Shown here piece by piece: positions 14,460-19,569 of a DNA stretch of 19,569 nt. Location of the stretch: NCBI GenBank assembly GCA_964428805.1, contig CAYRZF010000042.1, positions 1 through 19,569 on the forward strand, given 5' to 3'. Both the position numbers and the translations under genes were made by a program. The notes under the pieces were generated by a model. The model had not been told where the DNA came from and did no database searches. It saw nothing but the letters and a program-made list of their open reading frames with translations. Numbering within the stretch: position 1 is the first letter of the stretch; the number at the start of each line of letters is the position of its first letter. The stretch is from CAYRZF01 sp964428805. Lineage in GTDB: Bacteria > Methylomirabilota > Methylomirabilia > Rokubacteriales > CSP1-6.

Positions 14460-15337
14460 CCCAGCCCGCTCCCGTCCGTCTCCAGCAGCCACACGAAGAG
14501 CGCGGCCGCCACCAGGTCGGCCGACGCGCCCGGGTTTAGCCGATTGCCTTCCTCTCTGAGAGAAAGATCGAGCCGGCCGGCAGCCCGTCGGCCCTGCCGC
14601 GTGTAGCGCCCCCCGGCGTCCACCGCGGCCCGTGCCCTGGCTGAGACCGCCTCGGCCGCCGGTCTTCCAGCCTTGCGCATGATCAGCGTGTCCGGGAGGC
14701 GGGCCACGAGTTCGAGGTGGGCTTGCGCGATTGCCTCAGGCACGGCGAGGCCCCTTCTCACCCCTCGAAGAAGCGCGGGCAGCACGAGATCGAACGTGAT
14801 CGCGAAATCCTGGACATACTCCGACGCGATCGCGTCCCGTTGGGCGGCGAGCGCCATGGCGTGCCGGAGCGTGATCGCCGGCGAGCGCCTGACATCGGCC
14901 ACATCGCTCCGTCCCAACCCGCCCGGCTTCGCCAGGCGGATGGCGCGATACGCCCAGCGGGCATCGCCCACCGTGAGGCCGCGCAGGACTGCGGCCAGCC
15001 GGCGCCTCAACCCGCCTCTCTGGGGCGAGCGCCAGGCGGCGACGAGCGGCGCGAACAGCAGCGCCACCCCCAGGTGCGTATTGGTCGCCGTCGCCCGGCG
15101 CGCGGCCGCCACCGACTTCCAGACCGCCCACCCGACCCGACCGGGTCCGGCCTGGGCGATGACAGGGCCGAGCGCCACGGCGCTTGCGACGAAGTCGCGG
15201 AAGCCCGCATCGGCGAACCGGCGCTCAGGGGTCACGTTCCCGACCTTCTCGGCGCTCGCCTCGAGGACGCAGGCCAGCGTCGCGGCGAGAGCGACCTGAT
15301 GCCGCGAGCCGCGGGAGATTCCCTTCCCGGTCTTCAC
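14456..15337 (-). CDS. orf7: CitG/MdcB-like (triphosphoribosyl-dephospho-CoA synthase family) protein, Orf7-like
   Basis: Protein of 293 aa, mostly helical. Family marks are ACVLEASAEKVGNVTPERRF near residues 22-41, TNTHLGVALLFAPL, GRSDVADVR and the C-terminal RLNPGASADLVAAALFVWLL. CitG transfers a phosphoribosyl unit from ATP to dephospho-CoA in an alpha linkage. The citrate-lyase setting is absent here, and Orf7 of Methylobacterium, required for H4MPT-dependent formaldehyde oxidation, is the closest known counterpart. H4MPT contains an alpha-linked ribose on its ribitol, so an analogous ribosyl transfer is an attractive guess. ATG start overlapping the stop of the RimK-like gene by 4 bp. 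Confidence 0.82.
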   Translation of the reverse strand: MKTGKGISRGSRHQVALAATLACVLEASAEKVGNVTPERRFADAGFRDFVASAVALGPVIAQAGPGRVGWAVWKSVAAARRATATNTHLGVALLFAPLVAAWRSPQRGGLRRRLAAVLRGLTVGDARWAYRAIRLAKPGGLGRSDVADVRRSPAITLRHAMALAAQRDAIASEYVQDFAITFDLVLPALLRGVRRGLAVPEAIAQAHLELVARLPDTLIMRKAGRPAAEAVSARARAAVDAGGRYTRQGRRAAGRLDLSLREEGNRLNPGASADLVAAALFVWLLETDGSGLG

Positions 15338-16236
15338 GGGCTGAACACCTCCGTGCCCGCGTCCCGGCGCGCGGATTCCAGCGCGTGGTCGGCAATCGCG
15401 CCCGCGATGTCCGCCTCGGTCGTCCGCTGCAAGCCCTGCCAGCCCGGTATGCCGTTGACCTCGAGCACGAACAGACGACCGTCCTCTCCCTGGAGCAGGT
15501 CCACGCCGGCATAGTCCGCCTCGAGCACGCTCGCCGCGCGCCGGCTGATCGCCGCCAGGGAAGGCGGCAAGTCAATCCGTTCGGCGCGGGCCCCCTGGGC
15601 CAGGTTCGTCTTCCATCCCGCGCTCCTGCGCGTCATCGCGGCGACCACCTGTCCTCCGACCACAAACGCGCGGATGTCCCTTCCCCCATGGGGGATGTAT
15701 TCCTGCAGGTAAAACACCGCGCGGGCCAGCTCCAAGGCACGGAAGGTGCGGTAGGCAAGGTCGGCGTCCGTCACGCGAACCATCCCGCGCCCCTCCGCCC
15801 CGAACAGGGGCTTGATCACCACATCCCCTCCCAGCTCCTGAAACCCCGCCATCGCGTCGTCGAAGCGCTCCGAGACCAGCGTCCGGGGGGTGGGGAGGCC
15901 CGCGTCCTCAAGCAGCGCCGAGGTGAAATACTTGTCCACACTGCGTTCGATGCACCGCGGCGAGTTGATCACCGGGACCCCGAGCCGCGTCAGCCGGTGA
16001 AGGGCATCCACCCGGAAGATGACCTGCTCGAGCGAGCCACCGGGGATCGCCCGGACGATGACCGCGCCGCAGTCGTCGAGGTCCTGGCCAAGGACCGCGA
16101 GCCGGGGCGCGTCGCTCACGCGTGCCGTGAGCCCCGTCACCGGGACGAGGATCGGGGTGGCCCCGCGGACAAGCAACGCCCTCTCCAGCTGAGCTTCGTG
16201 CCAGCCCCCGCGCGAGCCCAGAATGGCGATCTTCAT
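15334..16236 (-). CDS. orf5: RimK/MptN-type ATP-grasp ligase, Orf5-like
   Basis: Protein of 300 aa, the usual RimK size. After an N-terminal domain starting MKIAILGSRGGWHEAQL come SVDKYFTSALLEDAGLPTP, VVIKPLFGAEGRGMVRV (ATP loop), LQEYIPHGGRDIRAFVVGG, and FVLEVNGIPGWQGLQ with the Glu and Asn metal ligands. RimK-type enzymes add glutamate to carboxylates; MptN in methanogens glutamylates H4MPT. In bacteria with methylofuran, which carries a long glutamate tail, this protein could serve either cofactor. It corresponds to Orf5, which follows mch in Methylobacterium too. The ATG overlaps the mch stop (ATGA) and its own stop overlaps the CitG-like start, so translation is coupled on both sides. 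Confidence 0.83.
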   Translation of the reverse strand: MKIAILGSRGGWHEAQLERALLVRGATPILVPVTGLTARVSDAPRLAVLGQDLDDCGAVIVRAIPGGSLEQVIFRVDALHRLTRLGVPVINSPRCIERSVDKYFTSALLEDAGLPTPRTLVSERFDDAMAGFQELGGDVVIKPLFGAEGRGMVRVTDADLAYRTFRALELARAVFYLQEYIPHGGRDIRAFVVGGQVVAAMTRRSAGWKTNLAQGARAERIDLPPSLAAISRRAASVLEADYAGVDLLQGEDGRLFVLEVNGIPGWQGLQRTTEADIAGAIADHALESARRDAGTEVFSP

Positions 16237-17189
16237 CCCATTCCAAACGAGGCCCGAAGCGCGTCGGGATTCACCCGCCCCGCTCGGGAGAGGCGGCCGG
16301 TCTCGAGATTGTTGATCGTCACCTCCGCCGGGCTGAACAGCCGCCGATCAATCTTGTAGAAGTCGTGGCCGTAGCGGGCGAAGATGTCCAGGAACGGGGT
16401 GCCGTAATCGGGAGACGCCGAGGCGGGAAGCTGATCGAGCACCGCCCCGATTTCCTCGTCGGAAGCCCGCACGGTCACGTACACGCGGGAACCGTAGAGG
16501 ATGCAATCATTGGTCCAGCCGATGCCGTGCAGATCGTTCTTGGCGACCGGCGCCAGCGGGCAGAGGCCGACCCCGCCCCGTACCTTCGCGACGTCGAAGC
16601 CGAGCTCGAGCATCTTGTGGAGGAGGGTCTCCACGGAGCGCGCGGCGATCTGCACACACCCGGCGACGCTCGCCGTACGAGCCGCCAGAAGCGTGAGGCC
16701 GCCGGGCGCGATCCGGCACCGGTCCGAGACGAACGACACGACCGCTTCGCCGGGCAGGGTTTTCCCCTCGAGCACCAGGACGCCGCGGTCAGAAGATTCC
16801 GCATAGCCGATTTTCTCGAAGAGTTCCCGCTCGACCCGCGAGAGGGCTCTGGCAGGCCCGGACCCCATGGCAAAGTACCCTTCGGGGTCGATCGACCAGC
16901 CGGCATACTGACTCGCAAGGCACGCCGCCACGGGATGATCGGTGACCACGCGCACGGCAGGGAGCCACAGGCCGCCCACGTCGACCTCCGCGAACGAGAC
17001 CGTCGCCATCCCCCCCAGGCACGCCTCCGCCAGCCGCCGGCCGGCCTCGAAACTTCCCGGCGCATGAACGCCACAATCAACCACGCAGGCACCGCTGGGC
17101 GGGCGCGTGACCGCGAGGCCGAGGACTTCCGCGTCGGCCACCATGAGGTCCGCGATGGCGCTGGCCCGGCGGTTCAGGGCGAGGTCCAT
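16233..17189 (-). CDS. mch: methenyl-H4MPT cyclohydrolase
   Basis: Protein of 318 aa, typical length. Mch hydrolyses methenyl-H4MPT to N5-formyl-H4MPT, between MtdB and the formyltransferase/hydrolase complex. The sequence is clearly family throughout: LNRRASAIADLMVADAE at the start, GSGPARALSR near 109-118, GGVGLCPLAPVAKND, GWTNDCILYGSRVY and a C-terminal SPAEVTINNLETG. Arg184 and Glu187 in ARSVETLLHK match the Arg-Glu pair (183/186) important for catalysis in archaeal Mch. The ATG overlaps the fhcC stop by 16 bp. Its order ahead of the orf5-like and orf7-like genes is the same as in Methylobacterium. Confidence 0.95.
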   Translation of the reverse strand: MDLALNRRASAIADLMVADAEVLGLAVTRPPSGACVVDCGVHAPGSFEAGRRLAEACLGGMATVSFAEVDVGGLWLPAVRVVTDHPVAACLASQYAGWSIDPEGYFAMGSGPARALSRVERELFEKIGYAESSDRGVLVLEGKTLPGEAVVSFVSDRCRIAPGGLTLLAARTASVAGCVQIAARSVETLLHKMLELGFDVAKVRGGVGLCPLAPVAKNDLHGIGWTNDCILYGSRVYVTVRASDEEIGAVLDQLPASASPDYGTPFLDIFARYGHDFYKIDRRLFSPAEVTINNLETGRLSRAGRVNPDALRASFGMG

Positions 17190-18010
17190 ATCACGATCTC
17201 TCCTTTGCCGAGCTCGACCAAGTCTCCCGAGTAGCGACGATACAGGCCCCGCATGCTTGCCTCAGGCACGCCGACCCCCCACTCCCGGAGCTGACGCAGG
17301 TACAGGCTGATCCAGACGGGCCGGTAGGTGCAGTCGAACCTGAAGGTCGGGAGCAGTGGGGGCGAGCCGCCGTCGCCGGCGAAGGCGACGATCGCTCCCC
17401 GCTTCATCCCCGCCCCCGTGCGGAGACCCAGCGCGCCGAACACAAAGATGGTGCCCGCCAGCATCATCACACCGGTGAAGTCTCCGGCGCCGCCCGCCAC
17501 GGCGATCACTCCGCGCCGCATCACGCAGCCTGTCTCGTTGCCGACGCTCCCGCCCACCAGGATCGTCCCGCCCCGCATGCCCTTCTCGCTGCCGCGATAT
17601 GCCCCACCGACCAAGTGGCCGGCATTCCCCGTCACGCGCAGCATCCCGCCCCGCATCTCGGCCCCGACCCAGTCACCGGCGTTCCCGTGGACGGCGATCT
17701 CTCCGCCCCGCATCTCGGCCCCCAGGTGCATCCCCGCGTCGCCGTGGACCTCGATCCGGCCACGGGTCATCGCTTTGCCGATGTACTTCACGCGGGAGAG
17801 GTCGCCCTCCAGCCGGATCACGTCGTCGGCGTCCCCGTCCACGGAGAAGAAGTCGCCCAGCTTCGCCTCGGTGTTGCCCTGCACGACCGGCAACCGCTCA
17901 ATGTGCGAAACGGGATTCCCGAGAAAGGCGTCGGGAGTGATCGTCTCGGCTTCCAACGGGACGGTGAACCGCTGCTTGAGACGAAGGGAAATCACGGCTC
18001 CGCCTGCCAT
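17174..18010 (-). CDS. fhcC: formyltransferase/hydrolase complex subunit C (FwdC/FmdC-like)
   Basis: Protein of 278 aa. The Fhc complex moves formyl from H4MPT to methylofuran and hydrolyses it to formate. Subunit C is a beta-helix like the glutamate-synthase alpha C-terminal domain. Residues about 80-215 show that helix as repeats of roughly 18-20 residues with the pattern MRGGxxxVxGNAGxxVGAE, for example GNAGDWVGAEMRGGMLRV. The ATG at 18010 is chosen because AGGGGAG stands 5 bp upstream. A GTG at 17995 would instead form GTGA with the mptG stop and is possible. A longer frame reaching 18163 is antisense-free but unconserved and overlaps mptG. fhcA, fhcB and fhcD are not beside it in this window. 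Confidence 0.9.
   Translation of the reverse strand: MAGGAVISLRLKQRFTVPLEAETITPDAFLGNPVSHIERLPVVQGNTEAKLGDFFSVDGDADDVIRLEGDLSRVKYIGKAMTRGRIEVHGDAGMHLGAEMRGGEIAVHGNAGDWVGAEMRGGMLRVTGNAGHLVGGAYRGSEKGMRGGTILVGGSVGNETGCVMRRGVIAVAGGAGDFTGVMMLAGTIFVFGALGLRTGAGMKRGAIVAFAGDGGSPPLLPTFRFDCTYRPVWISLYLRQLREWGVGVPEASMRGLYRRYSGDLVELGKGEIVIWTSP
17590..17770. repeat. short tandem repeats encoding beta-helix turns in fhcC
   Basis: Within fhcC, stretches such as CCGCCCCGCATCTCGGCCCC recur at about 17649 and 17704, 55-57 bp apart. Further diverged copies correspond to successive 18-20 residue turns of the beta-helix. This is protein-level repetition typical of the family, not a mobile or satellite repeat. Confidence 0.6.
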
Positions 18011-18975
18011 ACGGCTCCCCTGTTGCTCGCCCGCGTGGGGAAAACGAGGCTCTGGTCGTCGCCGAGGAACCGCTTGATCTCCCCCGCCAGGGCCGTGGCC
18101 GTGTCCTCGCCCCGCACCAGCGCGAACACCGTGGGGCCCCAGGAGCTTTGACCAACCCCGCACGCCCCTCGCCCGAGGGCGAAGTCAGCGACCTTTCTTC
18201 CCGTCGGGGTCGCGTACACCCCGCCCTGATAGGGCGCGAAGAACTCCCCGACCAGCGCCTGGATCTCGGTGATCGCCTCCCCGAACCCCCGGATGTCATC
18301 CGTGATGACCCCCGGGAGCACCTTCATCAGGGTCAACCGACTGATCCTCTCCACCGTGGCTTCGCCCATGGGAGGAAGCGTCTCGAAGACTTTCTCTTCC
18401 CGTTTCCCGCTCAATCCCGCCTTCCCCCCGGGCAACACAATGACGAAGCACCAATCCTCGGGGAGCGCGCGCTGGAAAATCACCGGAGGGACGTCGTCAC
18501 CGTTGAAAGACTCCGACACCCGGGGGGCCCGGGTCCGGCACGGCCGGCCGGCATCCACCACGAATCCGCCGTTGGCGAAGGCTGCAATCCCGATCCCTGA
18601 CCTCTTTCCCCGTCCGAGGATCCGCGCGAGCTCCATCACGGGGAGCTGCCGGCCCATCAACTGCGAGATCGCAAAGGACAGCGAGAGCTCAAGCTGGGTC
18701 CCCGATCCGAATCCCATGTGGCGTGGGATGGCTTCAAGCGTGCGGATTTGGACCGCCTGATCCACGCCCAGACGCCGACGCAGGCGCCGGAGGACTTTGA
18801 GGATCTCCTTGCCGGCGTCTCCGTCCGCCTCCATCCGGCCGGAGAGGCCGACCTCCAGGACCCACCTGGGGCGCTCGATCGCGACCCCGATCGACCCGAA
18901 CATCCTCCCGCATTGGCCGTTCAGGTCAATGAAGCCCAGATGGAGACGCGCCGGCGCCTGGACGATACCCTTCAC
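17992..18975 (-). CDS. mptG: beta-ribofuranosylaminobenzene 5'-phosphate synthase
   Basis: Protein of 327 aa of the GHMP-kinase superfamily. RFA-P synthase couples 4-aminobenzoate with PRPP, releasing CO2 and pyrophosphate; this is the committed step that sets methanopterin apart from folate. The sequence begins VKGIVQAPARLHLGFIDLNG, the typical N-terminus, and has the glycine-rich GFGSGTQLELSLSFA and later GACGVGQSSWGPTVFAL. The start is the GTG at 18975, which forms GTGA with the DUF447 stop and has GGAGG upstream. A longer frame to 19356 is the antisense-free shadow of DUF447 and carries no family sequence. The substrate, pABA, would come from pabBC at the end of the same operon. Confidence 0.9.
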   Translation of the reverse strand: MKGIVQAPARLHLGFIDLNGQCGRMFGSIGVAIERPRWVLEVGLSGRMEADGDAGKEILKVLRRLRRRLGVDQAVQIRTLEAIPRHMGFGSGTQLELSLSFAISQLMGRQLPVMELARILGRGKRSGIGIAAFANGGFVVDAGRPCRTRAPRVSESFNGDDVPPVIFQRALPEDWCFVIVLPGGKAGLSGKREEKVFETLPPMGEATVERISRLTLMKVLPGVITDDIRGFGEAITEIQALVGEFFAPYQGGVYATPTGRKVADFALGRGACGVGQSSWGPTVFALVRGEDTATALAGEIKRFLGDDQSLVFPTRASNRGAVWQAEP

Positions 18976-19569
18976 CTCTCGCCTCCGCGGACAAGACGGC
19001 CGATAGAGGTCTTTCTCGCGACGTGAGCCCGGATAAACTCCATCGCTTCCCGCTCCTCCCGGCCGCCCGTCTTCTCCACCAGCGCGTCCAGCCGGGCCAA
19101 CTCCCCGAAGATCTCGTCGCGGGGGAGGAACCGGAGCCGTGACGCCAGGATACTCGCTTCGACGACGGCGTGCTTCGCCCGGCATAGGCCGCCGAACTGC
19201 CTCACCTCGCCTCCGCCCACGACGCGCGTCACGATATCGGCCCGCCCCGCTCCCGGACTCTCGGGGTGCGGGGCGACAACCTCCTGAACCGACACCTCCC
19301 GCCAGTAGCAGGTGTCCCGCAGGACAACGCCCCTCACGCGCGTGGCGGGGACGCACTCGAACTGTTCCCGCGATAGGGCGCTCTTCGCGAAGATCAAGAC
19401 GTTATCCGTGACATTGACGACCGCCTCACCCGTCCGGGTGAGATTCTTGTATGTCCGCGTGTTCGTGAACGGCCGGATGGTGATGGTCTCGCCGCCCCAG
19501 ACCACTCCCATGGCCGCGAAGTTCGGCTCCCCGGTTTCGTCCAGCGTCGTGACGACGGTCTCGATCACC
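18972..19569 (-). CDS. DUF447 family protein, N-terminus at window edge
   Basis: About 198 residues are visible. The start reads IETVVTTLDETGEPNFAAMGVVWGG, then TITIRPFTNTRTYKNLTRTGEAVVNVTDNVLIFAKSAL, the split-barrel flavin-reductase-like part typical of DUF447. A helical C-terminal part follows: GLCRAKHAVVEASILASRL and a later REEREAMEFIRAHV. The family is found in methanogens and in bacterial H4MPT clusters and is likely to bind FMN; its reaction is not known to me. A GTG at 19568 could be the start, but the family often has one or more residues further upstream, so the true start may lie beyond the window. Its stop overlaps the mptG start by 4 bp. Confidence 0.78.
   Translation of the reverse strand, partial: VIETVVTTLDETGEPNFAAMGVVWGGETITIRPFTNTRTYKNLTRTGEAVVNVTDNVLIFAKSALSREQFECVPATRVRGVVLRDTCYWREVSVQEVVAPHPESPGAGRADIVTRVVGGGEVRQFGGLCRAKHAVVEASILASRLRFLPRDEIFGELARLDALVEKTGGREEREAMEFIRAHVARKTSIGRLVRGGER

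Noticed and set aside
18011..18163. Upstream extension of fhcC
   Set aside because: The extra 51 residues read through the mptG 3' end in another frame and show no family sequence; a good ribosome site marks the ATG at 18010.
18976..19356. Upstream extension of mptG
   Set aside because: The frame overlaps DUF447 and has low-complexity Arg/Gly content; the GTG at 18975 fits the family start and the GTGA junction.
1..19569. CRISPR array, tRNA/rRNA genes, IS elements, integrase or attachment sites
   Set aside because: I saw no regularly spaced direct repeats, no transposase or integrase motifs, and no tRNA-like cloverleaf; almost every base is accounted for by protein genes.

Overview
The window is GC-rich bacterial DNA, probably a metagenome scaffold: two pieces are joined by exactly 100 N at 2605-2704. 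Most of it (about 2.7-19.6 kb) is a dense set of genes for the archaeal-type tetrahydromethanopterin (H4MPT) and methylofuran one-carbon pathway, in which formaldehyde bound to H4MPT is oxidised to formate. H4MPT genes, a futalosine-pathway menaquinone gene (mqnD) and high GC together suggest a non-proteobacterial methylotroph or C1-oxidiser. The NC10/Rokubacteria group (Methylomirabilota) is my best guess, but this is an inference and mqnD lies on the other side of the gap.

Left piece (1-2604): mqnD and an upstream fold-III PLP decarboxylase of the LysA family on the minus strand. Divergent from them is a small secreted protein, cut by the gap, behind a near-consensus sigma70-type promoter. 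Nothing here is clearly tied to C1 metabolism.

Centre (2705-8033, all minus strand): read in the direction of transcription, an SDR oxidoreductase, a pterin-4a-carbinolamine dehydratase, a dihydropteroate-synthase-like protein, methylene-H4MPT dehydrogenase (mtdB), a DUF1464 ASKHA-fold protein and an ATP-grasp protein cut by the gap. Spacings are short or overlapping, which suggests one operon.

Methylofuran block (8034-12159): mfnB on plus, then mfnE, mfnF and mfnD on minus, then a HisA-like TIM barrel on plus. Homologues of four methanofuran biosynthesis enzymes lie side by side. The two plus-strand genes overlap their minus-strand neighbours: mfnB and mfnE tail to tail by 176 bp, the hisA-like gene with mfnD head to head by 17 bp, and with pabBC tail to tail by 47 bp.

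Right block (12113-19569, minus strand): in transcription order DUF447, mptG, fhcC, mch, a RimK-like ATP-grasp (orf5-like), a CitG-like protein (orf7-like), a PTPS-family protein and a fused pabBC. Nearly every junction is a 4-bp or short overlap, so this is a translationally coupled operon.

Together the genes cover pABA supply (pabBC), coupling of pABA to phosphoribosyl (mptG), pterin steps (PTPS-like, carbinolamine dehydratase, DHPS-like, perhaps the SDR), methylofuran assembly (mfnB, E, F, D), and three catalytic steps of C1 oxidation (mtdB, mch, fhcC). Not in the window: fae, fhcA, fhcB, fhcD, pabA, a recognisable dmrA and a tyrosine decarboxylase (mfnA). I found no rRNA, tRNA, CRISPR array, IS element or integrase.
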